Notes: generated by a model not told the origin, from the letters alone. Shown: positions 23,878 to 34,192, numbered from the stretch's first letter. The stretch: DNA of 64,000 nt from an uncultured Muribaculaceae bacterium (GCA_910578395.1 CAJTPZ010000009.1:1-64000), one strand, 5' to 3'. Made by a program: numbers and translations.

Positions 23878-26721
23878 TTAAAGTGAAAGCTCTTCGTGCA
23901 GAAATGGTGCCGTCGGAGAGTCGCCGGCCGCAATTTCCTCAGGAGTTCCGGCAGCGACGATGCTTCCTCCTTCGCGGCCTCCGCCGGGGCCCATGTCGAT
24001 TACATAGTCGGCCTGTTTTACCACATCGAGATTATGCTCGATCACAACTACGGTGTTTCCCTTGTCGACAAGACGGTTGAGAACATTCATCAATACATTT
24101 ATATCCTCAAAATGCAGTCCGGTCGTAGGTTCGTCAAGTATAAAAAGAGTTTTACCGGTATCGCGGCGTGCAAGTTCGGTTGCAAGTTTCACGCGCTGGT
24201 TTTCACCTCCCGAAAGAGTCGATGACGGCTGTCCGAGCTTGATATATCCAAGCCCTATTTCTTTGAGAACCTTGATTTTGTTAAGAATCGGCGGGATGTT
24301 CTCAAAAAAATCAACAGCCTGATTGATCGTCATGTCAAGTACATCGGCGATCGATTTTCCTTTATATCTTACTTCGAGAGTCTCGCGGTTGTAGCGTTTT
24401 CCGCCACATTCCTCGCACGGCACGAGCACATCGGGCATAAAGTTCATTTCGATCGAGCGGTAACCGTTGCCTTTGCACACTTCACAGCGTCCGCCCGACA
24501 CGTTGAATGAGAAGCGTCCCGGTTTGTATCCGCGTATTTTAGCTTCAGGAAGCCCTACAAAGAGATTACGTATGTCGGTGAATACGCCGGTATAGGTGGC
24601 CGGGTTAGAACGTGGCGAACGTCCGAGTGGCGATTGATCGACACTTACGACTTTGTCGATATTCTCAATGCCGTTTACGCTTTTATAGGGGAGGGCTTGT
24701 TCAAGTGAACGGTAGAAATGTTGCGATAGAAGTGGAAGGAGTGTGCCGTTGATGAGTGATGATTTTCCGCTGCCCGATACGCCGGCCACACACACGAGTT
24801 TGCCCAGCGGCAGATTCAGATCAATATTTCTGAGGTTGTTGCCGGTGCAACCGAGAAGCTGAAGCATCTTTCCATTGCCTTTGCGTCGGTCAGATGGCAC
24901 AGCAATCACTTTCTTTCCCGATAGATATCGGGCTGTGAGCGTTTCTGTCTTGAGCATATCGGACGGAGTGCCCTGAAAGACGACTTTGCCTCCTTTGCGT
25001 CCTGCTTCGGGGCCGATGTCGACAATGTAGTCGGCTTCCTCCATCATCTCTTTGTCGTGCTCTACAACGATTACAGAGTTTCCGTTGTCGCGTAACTGTT
25101 TCAGGGAGGATATAAGACGTCGGTTGTCGCTCTGGTGAAGGCCTATGCTTGGTTCGTCAAGTATATAAAGCACATTTACCAGTTCCGAACCCATCTGTGT
25201 GGCAAGTCTTATGCGCTGGCTTTCGCCTCCCGAAAGCGACGACGATACACGGTTGAGCGACAGATAATGCAGCCCCACTGCTGTAAGAAATTTCAGACGG
25301 GAGCGTATTTCTTTAAGGATCTCGCGGGCAGCTGCCTGCTCCTTGAATCCGAGGCCGTCGGCTGCGTTTTCAGTCCATTTCAGCAGATCGGAAATATCCA
25401 TACGCGCAAGATCCGCGATGTTTTTGTCGCCGATAAAAAAATGCAGTGCCTGGCGGTTCAGGCGGTTTCCGTCGCATTCAGGGCATGTCGCCGATGTGAA
25501 ATAACGGTCGCTCCATTTACGCGCTCCATCAGAGGCATCGTCGTTTTGCTGCATCTCTATGTACTTCATTATCCCTTCATATGAGAGAAAATAGTTGGAT
25601 AGCGACAGAGAGCTGCTGTTTATGTTGAGTCGTTCGTGAGTGCCGTTCAGTATATCGTTTAGAGCTTCGGGCGGTAATTCGGAAATAGGGGTTTTCAGAG
25701 TCGCGCCATGCATTTGGCATATTGCTTCTATCTGAAGGAAAATTACCGATCCGTTAGGTTTGCCAAGAGGCGCGATGCCTCCACGTGCTATCGATAGGGA
25801 TGGATCGGGTATCACCTTGTCCATGTCGATGACATTGACTGTACCGAGTCCTTTGCATCGTTGACATGCACCCTGAGGGGAGTTGAACGAAAAATTGTGG
25901 GGCGAAGGTTCGGGATATGATATACCGGTTTCCGGATCCATGAGGCTCTGGCTGTAGTAGTTCACGTTATCCTCGTCCACGTCATATATGGCAAGCTCTT
26001 TGTCGCCCTGCCGCAGTGCTGTCGATATAGAATCGCGCAGGCGGTCGGTATCTTTGTCGGCTATCCGCAGCTTATCTATGACGACTTCGATGTTGTGCGT
26101 CTTGTAACGGTCGACTTTCATGCCAGGGGCAATTTCACGCAGATGTCCGTCGACTCTTACATTGAGATATCCTTTTTTTTGCAGATTCTCAAATAGATCC
26201 TTGTAGTGGCCCTTGCGGTTTTTTACTATAGGAGCCAATATATAGACACGTCGGTCACGGTATCGGTCGATCAGCAGATCGAGGATCATATCCTCGGTGT
26301 ACTTCATCATTTTGCGCCCGGTTTTCCAACTTATAGCAGTTGCCGACCTTGCAAAGAGCAATCGTAGAAAGTCGTAGATTTCGGTTGTCGTGCCTACAGT
26401 GCTGCGTGGATTGCGGTTGATGGTTTTCTGCTCGATTGCGATCACTGGACTTAGTCCATCGATTTTATCTACGTCGGGCCGTTCAATTGAACCGAGAAGG
26501 TTTCGGGCGTATGCCGAAAACGTCTCTATGTAGCGGCGCTGTCCTTCTGCATATATTGTATCGAAGGCAAGCGACGACTTGCCGCTGCCGCTCAACCCGG
26601 TTATCACTGAAAGTGTGCCACGGGGTATTTCCACATCTATGTTTTTTAGATTATGGACACGGGCTCCTGTCACTTTCAACTGTTCGTTTTTCTCGAAATC
26701 GTTATTTACCTTTTCTGTCAT
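23878..26721 (-). CDS. uvrA: UvrABC excinuclease subunit A
   Basis: UvrA is the damage-recognition ATPase of nucleotide excision repair. The 947-residue protein has two ABC modules: Walker A GLSGSGKSS near residue 44 and GVSGSGKSS near 646. ABC signatures are LSGGESQRIRLATQ and LSGGENQRVKLATE, with the Walker B blocks YILDEPSIGLHQ and FILDEPTTGLHF. Zinc-binding cysteine pairs are seen in CQRCKGLG, CPECDGNR, CEVCKGNG and CEECGGKR. Length is normal. It starts 10 bp after the lytic transglycosylase gene on the same strand. Confidence 0.98.
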   Translation of the reverse strand: MTEKVNNDFEKNEQLKVTGARVHNLKNIDVEIPRGTLSVITGLSGSGKSSLAFDTIYAEGQRRYIETFSAYARNLLGSIERPDVDKIDGLSPVIAIEQKTINRNPRSTVGTTTEIYDFLRLLFARSATAISWKTGRKMMKYTEDMILDLLIDRYRDRRVYILAPIVKNRKGHYKDLFENLQKKGYLNVRVDGHLREIAPGMKVDRYKTHNIEVVIDKLRIADKDTDRLRDSISTALRQGDKELAIYDVDEDNVNYYSQSLMDPETGISYPEPSPHNFSFNSPQGACQRCKGLGTVNVIDMDKVIPDPSLSIARGGIAPLGKPNGSVIFLQIEAICQMHGATLKTPISELPPEALNDILNGTHERLNINSSSLSLSNYFLSYEGIMKYIEMQQNDDASDGARKWSDRYFTSATCPECDGNRLNRQALHFFIGDKNIADLARMDISDLLKWTENAADGLGFKEQAAAREILKEIRSRLKFLTAVGLHYLSLNRVSSSLSGGESQRIRLATQMGSELVNVLYILDEPSIGLHQSDNRRLISSLKQLRDNGNSVIVVEHDKEMMEEADYIVDIGPEAGRKGGKVVFQGTPSDMLKTETLTARYLSGKKVIAVPSDRRKGNGKMLQLLGCTGNNLRNIDLNLPLGKLVCVAGVSGSGKSSLINGTLLPLLSQHFYRSLEQALPYKSVNGIENIDKVVSVDQSPLGRSPRSNPATYTGVFTDIRNLFVGLPEAKIRGYKPGRFSFNVSGGRCEVCKGNGYRSIEMNFMPDVLVPCEECGGKRYNRETLEVRYKGKSIADVLDMTINQAVDFFENIPPILNKIKVLKEIGLGYIKLGQPSSTLSGGENQRVKLATELARRDTGKTLFILDEPTTGLHFEDINVLMNVLNRLVDKGNTVVVIEHNLDVVKQADYVIDMGPGGGREGGSIVAAGTPEEIAAGDSPTAPFLHEELSL

Positions 26722-26731
26722 TGAAGCGATC

Positions 26732-27742
26732 TCACCTGGGGAATGCCGAGCCGATTCTGCTGCCGGATTCTATCCACTTTCTGTTAAACGTTTCAGGAGT
26801 TTGTTTTGAGCGGTAGAATTTATTTTGTTTTGGTATTTTCACATCATATTTCTTTTCCGTTTTATTGGGGAGCGATTTGGCTCTGATCCATGGATTGGAC
26901 TCGCGTACAAGTGCATAAGTAGTGCCATGGTCTTTGGCCCATGCCGCCCAGTCCTCAACCGGTCCGTTAACCTCTACAATGTCGTAGGCGATCGGCTGGT
27001 AGAGCTGATCGGCACTGAATCTGAATCCATAAGCCTGTGGATCCTCCATGATGAGTTTCGCAGCCATTATGCGGAACAGATAGCGCGATGTCTCTTCTAC
27101 AAGATAGAGATCAAAAGGATCTTCCTGAAGCTGTGATTTCTTTTCGGTGGATATGCGTCCCATGCCTGCGTTATAGCTTATTGCCACACTGTTCCAGTCG
27201 CCGTAGCGTTTATAGGCGTCTTTAAGAAAGCGGCATGCTGCTCTGGTAGCTTTCTCTATATTGTAGCGTTCGTCGACCCACTGGTTTACTTCCAATCCGT
27301 ATTCCTTTCCTGTCGCCGGCATAAACTGCCATAGTCCGGCAGCTTTTGCCGGGGAAACTGCTTTGGGATTCATCGAGCTTTCGATGGCTGCGAGATACAT
27401 CATGTCGGCCGGTATCCCGTTTTTTTCAAGAATAGGGGCAATGACTGGAAAATAGCGGTTGGCGCGTTTGATCATCAGCATTGTCGTGCCATGTGTATAG
27501 GTCATTGCCGAGAGTTCGCGGTCAAGACGCTCCCACATATCTATTCTGTCAAGTTCTATTGGTTTGCCCCATAGATTTATGCTTTCAGGCACTATCGGAC
27601 TTTGTGTCACAGCATGTGCGTTAGGCGATTGCGGTTGTGCTGGTTCTGAAGGAATCTGATTTCCGATCTGTGTGGCATGAATCCATATTCCGGTTCCGGC
27701 CAGAACTATTGCCGTTATAGTGATGATCAGTTGTTTGTTCAT
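26732..27742 (-). CDS. Lytic transglycosylase, SLT/MltD-like
   Basis: The enzyme cleaves peptidoglycan glycan strands to 1,6-anhydro-muropeptides. The 336-residue protein has an N-terminal signal/anchor (IITITAIVLAGTGIWIHA). The catalytic Glu lies in YLAAIESSMNPKAVSP (about 117), followed by AAGLWQFMPATGKEYGL and the SYNAGMGRI motif of family 1 lytic transglycosylases. There is no LysM domain. It lies between the OmpA-like gene (31 bp) and uvrA (10 bp), an envelope-linked part of the operon. Confidence 0.92.
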   Translation of the reverse strand: MNKQLIITITAIVLAGTGIWIHATQIGNQIPSEPAQPQSPNAHAVTQSPIVPESINLWGKPIELDRIDMWERLDRELSAMTYTHGTTMLMIKRANRYFPVIAPILEKNGIPADMMYLAAIESSMNPKAVSPAKAAGLWQFMPATGKEYGLEVNQWVDERYNIEKATRAACRFLKDAYKRYGDWNSVAISYNAGMGRISTEKKSQLQEDPFDLYLVEETSRYLFRIMAAKLIMEDPQAYGFRFSADQLYQPIAYDIVEVNGPVEDWAAWAKDHGTTYALVRESNPWIRAKSLPNKTEKKYDVKIPKQNKFYRSKQTPETFNRKWIESGSRIGSAFPR

Positions 27743-27773
27743 AGATTTTTGTGGAGTGAGAGTTTCGGTAATC

Positions 27774-28406
27774 TTATCGTTTTCCTGCTTGTTTTATTAT
27801 TTCTTCGTCAGGAACGATGTAGATTTCAAGACGACGGTTTTTTGCGCGGTTGGCAATATTTGAGTTTGGGTGCAAAGGCTCGTCTGATGCCATTGCATAG
27901 CCTACGATCTGCTCCGGATGGGCTGAGTTCTTTTCAATAAAATCCATGACTGACTTCAGACGTTCTTCGGTAAGTTTTTCAAGATATGCTTCTGATCCGG
28001 TATCGTCGCTGTGCATCGCCATAATTATTTTGAAACGTCCGGCACTTTTCAGGTAGGCCGTGAATGGCTCCAATAACTTTTGTCCGGAAATTTCAAGTTC
28101 GGTTGTGTTGGGTAAAAACAGCTTTGAAGCCGGGATGGTTACAACCACGACCTCGCCATTACGCTCGGTCTCTACCTTGTAGCCTTGCTTTACAATCGCT
28201 TGCGCTTCACGCCGCATGTAATCGGCGACATTTTTGTGCTGCTTTTCTGAAACAACAGGATATGCCAGATTTTCAGCTTTAGAAACAGCATGTATGTCGG
28301 TAGGCGTGGTATCTCCTTTTTTCTTTTTTTGGGCTGTCGCATCAATGGCAGTGGAAAAAAGCGCAATGATACACAGGATGTTAAAGATTACAGATCGAGT
28401 CCTCAT
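27774..28406 (-). CDS. OmpA-like domain envelope protein
   Basis: The protein has a signal peptide (MRTRSVIFNILCIIALFSTA, cleavage near AIDATAQ). The C-terminal OmpA-like domain has IMAMHSDDTGSEAYLEKLTE and PNSNIANRAKNRRLEIYIVP, which bind peptidoglycan. A short central region includes TIPASKLFLPNTTELE. At 210 residues it has no room for an outer-membrane beta barrel. The start was set at 28406, where the signal peptide begins; it overlaps the upstream gene by 26 nt. It may tether the envelope or serve the neighbouring transglycosylase. Confidence 0.85.
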   Translation of the reverse strand: MRTRSVIFNILCIIALFSTAIDATAQKKKKGDTTPTDIHAVSKAENLAYPVVSEKQHKNVADYMRREAQAIVKQGYKVETERNGEVVVVTIPASKLFLPNTTELEISGQKLLEPFTAYLKSAGRFKIIMAMHSDDTGSEAYLEKLTEERLKSVMDFIEKNSAHPEQIVGYAMASDEPLHPNSNIANRAKNRRLEIYIVPDEEIIKQAGKR

Positions 28407-28674
28407 AGTCAAGTTCGGCTTTAACAATTGCCGGTGCGTCAGCAATATCGATTTTTGCAAGTTTATCACGGCGGAGCATTTTTACCACATATTCCGTGAG
28501 TTCCTTCTCGATATCTTCGGTGTCGTCGTCATCATTGTCAGGATCGAGCATCCCGTTTTGTTCGTAATAGTCATACATCATGTCTATCACGTTTAGAATC
28601 TCATCGGCAGGATATTTCTTTCCTTCAAGCCGGCTGTTTATAAATTCGACAGCCTTGTTTTCGTCAAATTCCAT
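28381..28674 (-). CDS. Small acidic conserved protein, unknown function
   Basis: The 97-residue protein is strongly acidic (DPDNDDDDTEDIEKEL near residue 44) and has helical flanks starting MEFDENKAVEFINSRLEGKK. I recognise no catalytic motif. It lies 41 bp after rimM, and its end overlaps the OmpA-like gene in another frame. It is real by its place in a tight operon; function is unknown. Confidence 0.75.
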   Translation of the reverse strand: MEFDENKAVEFINSRLEGKKYPADEILNVIDMMYDYYEQNGMLDPDNDDDDTEDIEKELTEYVVKMLRRDKLAKIDIADAPAIVKAELDYEDSICNL

Positions 28675-28715
28675 GGATGTTGAAGAGAGTTTAGTGTTTT
28701 AATGCAGGTTAAAGA

Positions 28716-29240
28716 TCAGAGATCAAGCAACCCTTCAGGAAGTTCCATCTCCAATACACGTGATTTCTCGTCGACCGCTACAATAAATTCATCGGCTATC
28801 GGAATGCGTACGGTCGATCCGTCAGGACGTTCTACTATAAATAGATAATTGATTGTAGAGGTGTCGATGTCGACAATCTCTCCTATTGTCTCGTCGTTGT
28901 CTTTTACTGTAAATCCTTTAAGGGATTCGGCATACCATCCTCCTGTTGCATCATCGTCACTGATCTCAAGATCGTCACGAAGCGCGTATATTGTTTTAAG
29001 TGACAACATCGACGCCTGACGTTCATCGGAAATACCATCGATTGTGAGAAGCACAGAAACGCCTTTCTGCCGCTCCGATTCAACAAAAAACGGAACAGGT
29101 ATACCGTCGATCTCACAGAAAATACATTTCAGTTCTGTGGTTTCGAGCCCTTCATAGTCAATTGTTGCTGTCAGTTCGCCATTGATGCCATGAGGCTTGG
29201 CGAATCTGCCGATTTCGATCAGGCTTTCGCGGGCTATCAT
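28716..29240 (-). CDS. rimM: Ribosome maturation factor RimM
   Basis: RimM assists 16S rRNA processing through ribosomal protein S19. The 174-residue protein has the N-terminal barrel with IGRFAKPHGINGELTATIDY and the C-terminal PRC barrel with GEIVDIDTSTINYLFIV, RIPIADEFIVAVDEKSR and ending ELPEGLLDL. The start overlaps the DUF4290 stop by 4 nt (ATGA). trmD, rpsP and rplS are not adjacent. Confidence 0.95.
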   Translation of the reverse strand: MIARESLIEIGRFAKPHGINGELTATIDYEGLETTELKCIFCEIDGIPVPFFVESERQKGVSVLLTIDGISDERQASMLSLKTIYALRDDLEISDDDATGGWYAESLKGFTVKDNDETIGEIVDIDTSTINYLFIVERPDGSTVRIPIADEFIVAVDEKSRVLEMELPEGLLDL

Positions 29241-29821
29241 TTGCGGTGACGTTTCTTGTTGCTTGTCGGCACGATCCTGAATGAGTGAAGACGATGCAGT
29301 TTCGGATCCAGGCGTATTTCTCCATGGGTCATTTCAGCGATATCGGCGAAAATGCGTGAGTCTTCCACACCGTCGGGGGTGATAGCCAGAAGCGATTTTT
29401 TCATCTGATCGGCAATCATGAAAATAAGCTGGTCTTTTTCGTCACCTGCGGGAAGCGATGCGGCATAGTTCATCATGCGCTCGACCATGCGGCCGTAGCA
29501 TCTGAACTTCACGTTGCCTTGTGTGATGGCTACTTTGCCAGGCTTTGAGGCAATTTCCTCTTCTCCGACAGTACCTTCCGGCCAATCGATATCAGAGGAA
29601 AAACCGCTCATTATCGCCAGATGATCCCAGAATTTACTGTTGTCGCCTGGTGTTTCGCGAAGCTGAGGGAAAAGAATTCCCATGGTTTTGACAATAGCTG
29701 CTGCGGCAGCGTTGCGTTCGTCGCGGTCAGGCATACTCAGACAATGGTCGAGCATGTTCTGTATGTTGCGCCCGTATTCGGGCATACGCAGCGGCTTCTG
29801 ATTTGTATTATATGTCAGCAT
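29237..29821 (-). CDS. DUF4290 family protein
   Basis: The 194-residue protein begins MLTYNTNQKPLRMPEYGRNI and contains ERNAAAAAIVKTMGILFPQL and FWDHLAIMSGFSSDIDWP, the conserved blocks of DUF4290, a Bacteroidetes family of unknown function. The C-terminus is basic (RIVPTSNKKRHRK). It overlaps rimM by 4 nt. In other Bacteroidales I recall murA between DUF4290 and rimM; it is not here. Confidence 0.9.
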   Translation of the reverse strand: MLTYNTNQKPLRMPEYGRNIQNMLDHCLSMPDRDERNAAAAAIVKTMGILFPQLRETPGDNSKFWDHLAIMSGFSSDIDWPEGTVGEEEIASKPGKVAITQGNVKFRCYGRMVERMMNYAASLPAGDEKDQLIFMIADQMKKSLLAITPDGVEDSRIFADIAEMTHGEIRLDPKLHRLHSFRIVPTSNKKRHRK

Positions 29822-29872
29822 TGATCTTTCGTGTAATTTTAAATCGTGTAAAATTACAAAAAAAATCCGGCT

Positions 29873-31078
29873 TTACGATCTTTCCTCAATCGACTTGAAG
29901 CGGTTGAGCTGTGCGAGAGACCTCATGAACTCATGCTCCAGGCTGAGATAAGCACGCGCGGCCTCAAGAAAAAAGTTAAGTTCTTCAAGGTAACGCAGAT
30001 TGTCGAGCTGACCTCCCTGACGGGCTGTGGCAAGAAGCTGGGCATAGTTGTTGTCGCCGAACACATTGATGTAGTCGTCAAGTTCCTTTTTCATCGATGT
30101 GACGGAAGTGTGCAGGGCACGCATTCCGGCTATAGCCGACATGTGGCTTGCCTCGGCTTCAATCTGTGCCGAAAGGGTATTGGCACGCGCTCTGTTGGCG
30201 ATATGACGCCGCGAGTATATTGGAAGTGTCATTGACCCGCTGATACCGTTGAAAACCTCGCCACCTTCGCGTATAAATTTATATCCTAAGGAAAATTCAG
30301 GTGTGTGTGACGACATGACTGCCGCTTTCCCTTCGAGGTTAAATGCTTCTGATTGCGCACGCAGCCAAGCAAGACGGGGATCATAGGTGTCAATGAGTTT
30401 TTCATATTCCTCTTCAGGGAGTATCTGTTCTTCAGGGACTGCTGTGATATCGGCGAGAAGCGCGCGGCATTCCTTGTTGCCTGTGACGCTTTCGAGCTGA
30501 GCATACAGGTCGTCGAGTATGCGTTTTGCTTCGCGAAGCGATGACGCTGCCGAGATGCGCTGTATCTCGACTTTTTTGACGTCAAGCATTGTCAGTTCAC
30601 CTTGCCTGAAACCGTCGAGATTGCCCTTTTCAAGTTTGGTCATATGAGTCAGTATCTTGTTTTCGACATCTATTGTCTTACGTTGATAGACAATGTCGAT
30701 CACAAGTTGTTCGATCTGAAGGATCTTGTCGGCAACAGTCGACTGCTCAAGGAGGTCGGCTGCGCGTGTGCTGGCATTTATAGCTTTGGCGCGTGCGCGA
30801 TACACGCCCGGCCAGGCGAATCCCTGTGATATGCCGGCATCTATTTTATTGCCTACGTTGTTATGACTCCAGGCGTGCATGGCATCAACCGAAGGATTCT
30901 CAAGCATGTTTTCGGCTGCCTTAGACTCGGTTTCGGCCTCATTGGCGGCTACAAGCTGTTTTATTTCAGGACAATCTGCAACGAGCATCGAGATTATCCG
31001 GTCGTAATCGGTAGAGGGCTGCGCTGTCGACGTGAAAGCCGCAGCAGTAGCCAGTATAATAAGTTTAACGCGTCGCAT
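29873..31078 (-). CDS. TolC family outer membrane efflux protein (CusC-like)
   Basis: The 401-residue protein has a signal peptide (MRRVKLIILATAAAFTSTAQ) and two long coiled-coil/outer-membrane-protein repeats typical of TolC channels, with alanine- and glutamine-rich heptads. The start at 31078 was chosen because it begins the signal peptide; it overlaps the end of the pump gene by 14 nt. As third gene after the adaptor and pump it completes a tripartite metal exporter. Confidence 0.88.
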   Translation of the reverse strand: MRRVKLIILATAAAFTSTAQPSTDYDRIISMLVADCPEIKQLVAANEAETESKAAENMLENPSVDAMHAWSHNNVGNKIDAGISQGFAWPGVYRARAKAINASTRAADLLEQSTVADKILQIEQLVIDIVYQRKTIDVENKILTHMTKLEKGNLDGFRQGELTMLDVKKVEIQRISAASSLREAKRILDDLYAQLESVTGNKECRALLADITAVPEEQILPEEEYEKLIDTYDPRLAWLRAQSEAFNLEGKAAVMSSHTPEFSLGYKFIREGGEVFNGISGSMTLPIYSRRHIANRARANTLSAQIEAEASHMSAIAGMRALHTSVTSMKKELDDYINVFGDNNYAQLLATARQGGQLDNLRYLEELNFFLEAARAYLSLEHEFMRSLAQLNRFKSIEERS

Positions 31079-34000
31079 TCTTACTTTTTTTAGTCTCGAT
31101 AAACCTGTAGAGTATTGGCACAATATATACATTGAGAAATGTTGAGGATATTAGGCCTCCGAGTATCACGATAGCGAGAGGCGACTGGATTTCGTTTCCT
31201 GCCTCTCCGCCTCTGAGTGCTATAGGCACCAGCGCCAGTGCTGAGGTAAGGGCAGTCATGAGTATCGGTGTCATGCGGTCGACCGAACCCGAGATTATGC
31301 GCTCTCCGAGCGCCATTCCTTCGGCGCTGAGATTGTTGTAGCGCGACATCAGCAGCATGCCGTTGCGTGTCGAGATGCCTATCAGAGAAATAAAACCTAT
31401 CACAGCCGGAATGTTCAGTTCGTTTCCTGTGATCCAAAGTATCAGTGCTCCGCCGATGAGTGCCAGGGGCATGTTCACCATGATCACGGCTGACTGGCGA
31501 AACGATTTGAATTCCTGGTAAAGAAGCATGAATATGAGTGCCAGAGCGATCACTGATGTAAGCATGAGGGTGCGTGAGGCCCGCTGCTCGCTTTCAAATT
31601 GTCCGCCATAGGTCACATAGTAGCCTTCTGGCATCGGCACATCGGCAGCTACTTCCGATATTAGCTGGTTCACGGCTCCACGGAGATCCCGACCCTCTAC
31701 ATTTCCTGAAATTACAAGGCGTCGCGCCACATTCTCGCGGTTGATGGTATTTGGTCCTGATGTGGATATGACTTCGGCAATTGATGAAAGGGGTACTTTG
31801 CCTTCGCGTGTGTCGATAGGCAGATCCATGAGAGTCTCAATAGACGATCTTGACTCGGGTGTGAATTTGAGAGTCAGATCATAGGGAAGTCCGTTGTCAT
31901 ATACCTGCGACAGTACGTTACCGCCCATTGTCGTCTCGATGAAATCGCTTAATTGGGCAGGTGTCACTCCATAGCGTGCCAGCATACCGCGTCGTGGTTT
32001 TATATCGATCTGCGGACGTCCGGTCTGTTGCTCGAGATTTACGTCGACAATACCGTCGACTTCGCTCATGGTCTTTTTAATTTTCTGACCAATGGCATAT
32101 AGTGTCTGCAAGTCAGGACCGAACACCTTTACTGCGATCTGGGCCTCGGTTCCCGATAGCATGGCGTCTATGCGGTGGGATATAGGCTGTCCTATTTCAA
32201 TGTTTGCACCCGGTATGGTGGATAGCTTCTCCCTCACTTCTCTTGCTACGGCACCGCGCGTGCGGCCTTTGTCGAGTATATATGGGGCTTCGATTTCCGA
32301 AACATTGGAGCCAAGTGCGTGCTCGTCGAGTTCCGCACGACCGGTTTTGCGTGCCACAGTCCTCACTTCCGGAACCTCGAGAATGAGCTCTTCAGCGAGA
32401 CGTCCTATGCGGTCGCTTTCTTCAAGAGATATGCCCGGCAACGCGCTGACGTTAATTGTGAACGATCCTTCGTTGAACGATGGGAGGAAGCCTCGTCCGA
32501 GAGTAAACAGCACTATTGTGGCCAGTATGAAGATAATTCCTGTTGCTCCGAGCACCATGCGGGTGTGGCCGAGAGCCCAGTTCAGTGACCGTCTGTAGTG
32601 TTTTTTGAGCAGCCGGCTCAGTATAGGATCTTTTCCGAGAGTCTTGTCCTGATTCTTTGATCCGCCGAGCAGATAGCTGCAAAGCACAGGGGTGAGAGTG
32701 AGGGCGACGATTGTAGATGCGATCAGTGCTACGATAAACGACACACCAAGCGGAATCAGCATACGGCCCTCGATACCGCTCAGAAAAAACAGCGGAAGGA
32801 AGCTGGCGATGATGATGAGCGAAGAATTGAATATCGGCATTCTGACCTCTTTGGATGCCTCAAAGACCACCTTTATGGTCGGCAGACGGTCGGCAGACGG
32901 TTTTTCGCGGTTTTCCCGCAGACGCTTGTAAACATTTTCAACATCGACGATAGCGTCATCAACTAGCGATCCGATCGCTATGGCGATACCGCCGATACTC
33001 ATTGTGTTGACTGTAAATCCGAGCCAATGCAATACAAGCACCGACACGATTATAGACATCGGCAGCGCGACAACCGAAATAATTGTCGTGCGCATGTTCA
33101 TGAGGAAGAAGAACAGAACTATGATGACAAAAAACATTCCTTCAAGCAGCGATTCCTGCAGGTTGCTTATCGAAGCGTCGATAAATGTGCTCTGGCGGAA
33201 TATGTCGGTCGATACATGGACGTCAGACGGTAGCGACGGAGCAAGTGCCGCGAGTTCGTCTTCAATTCTTTCAGTCAATTCGATAGTGCCGGATCCGGGC
33301 TGTTTGTTCACAGTCAGGAGCACAGCGGGTTTGCAGCGTTCCGAAGCCATGCCGAGCACAGGTTCCTTGGCGCCGATACGCACGGTAGCCACGTGGCCTA
33401 TTGTTATGGTTCCGCCGTCGGTTGTCTCTATCGGAATAAGTTTAAGATCCTCTGGATCGGTGGTTGATATTTCCCCTTTGATTAGATATTCCTGCCCAAA
33501 GTCATTGAGAATACCTCCCGATGCGTTTATATTGGAGTTTTCAAGTGCGGTTTCGAGGCTTTCAAGAGTCACCCCGTAGTGTTTCATAAGTCCGGGATCG
33601 GCAAGTACCTGGAACTCTTTTATGTCGCCGCCAATGACGTTTACTTTGCTCACACCTTTTATGGCTGTCAGGCGAGGGCCTATTATTCTGTCGGCCAATG
33701 TGCGCAAATCGGTCATTGATGTGGTGTCGGCGGTCAGGCCTATGATCATCATCTCTCCAAGTATCGACGACTGCGGGCCTATGATCGGAGTCCCAACGCC
33801 AGGAGGAAGGTCGCCGCTCATTTCTTGCAGGCGCTCCGACACTGTCTGTCGGGCATGATATATGTCCACACCCCAGTCAAATTCCACCACTACGGTTGAA
33901 AATCCTGTAGATGAAGTTGATCTTACACGTCTTACACCGGTTCCGCCGTTGACAGTTGTCTCGATCGGGTAGGTTACAAGTTTCTCTACTTCCTCGGGAG

Positions 34001-34169
34001 CCATGCCTTTGGCCTCGGTCATGACGACTACCGTCGGAGCGTTCAGGTCGGGGAAAATATCGACCTCGGTGCGCATAAGCGCGACCATGCCGGCTATCAG
34101 CACGACTGCCGAGAGCACCAGCACTGTTAGCCGCTGGTCAAGCGAAAACTTTATTATTTTGTTTAGCAT
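31065..34169 (-). CDS. CusA/CzcA family heavy-metal efflux RND transporter
   Basis: The 1034-residue inner-membrane pump has 12 membrane segments and two large periplasmic loops. It starts MLNKIIKFSLDQRLTVLVLS. The HME-RND blocks seen are RTEVDIFPDLNAPTVVV, the membrane segment 4 region GGIAIAIGSLVDDAIVDVEN with acidic residues for proton relay, and LALALIFMLLYQEF. It exports metal ions by proton exchange; Cu/Ag versus Zn/Co/Ni is not settled by the sequence. It lies 23 bp after the adaptor gene. Confidence 0.93.
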   Translation of the reverse strand: MLNKIIKFSLDQRLTVLVLSAVVLIAGMVALMRTEVDIFPDLNAPTVVVMTEAKGMAPEEVEKLVTYPIETTVNGGTGVRRVRSTSSTGFSTVVVEFDWGVDIYHARQTVSERLQEMSGDLPPGVGTPIIGPQSSILGEMMIIGLTADTTSMTDLRTLADRIIGPRLTAIKGVSKVNVIGGDIKEFQVLADPGLMKHYGVTLESLETALENSNINASGGILNDFGQEYLIKGEISTTDPEDLKLIPIETTDGGTITIGHVATVRIGAKEPVLGMASERCKPAVLLTVNKQPGSGTIELTERIEDELAALAPSLPSDVHVSTDIFRQSTFIDASISNLQESLLEGMFFVIIVLFFFLMNMRTTIISVVALPMSIIVSVLVLHWLGFTVNTMSIGGIAIAIGSLVDDAIVDVENVYKRLRENREKPSADRLPTIKVVFEASKEVRMPIFNSSLIIIASFLPLFFLSGIEGRMLIPLGVSFIVALIASTIVALTLTPVLCSYLLGGSKNQDKTLGKDPILSRLLKKHYRRSLNWALGHTRMVLGATGIIFILATIVLFTLGRGFLPSFNEGSFTINVSALPGISLEESDRIGRLAEELILEVPEVRTVARKTGRAELDEHALGSNVSEIEAPYILDKGRTRGAVAREVREKLSTIPGANIEIGQPISHRIDAMLSGTEAQIAVKVFGPDLQTLYAIGQKIKKTMSEVDGIVDVNLEQQTGRPQIDIKPRRGMLARYGVTPAQLSDFIETTMGGNVLSQVYDNGLPYDLTLKFTPESRSSIETLMDLPIDTREGKVPLSSIAEVISTSGPNTINRENVARRLVISGNVEGRDLRGAVNQLISEVAADVPMPEGYYVTYGGQFESEQRASRTLMLTSVIALALIFMLLYQEFKSFRQSAVIMVNMPLALIGGALILWITGNELNIPAVIGFISLIGISTRNGMLLMSRYNNLSAEGMALGERIISGSVDRMTPILMTALTSALALVPIALRGGEAGNEIQSPLAIVILGGLISSTFLNVYIVPILYRFIETKKSKNATR

Positions 34170-34192
34170 CCTTCAGTCTGTCTTGTCTGATA

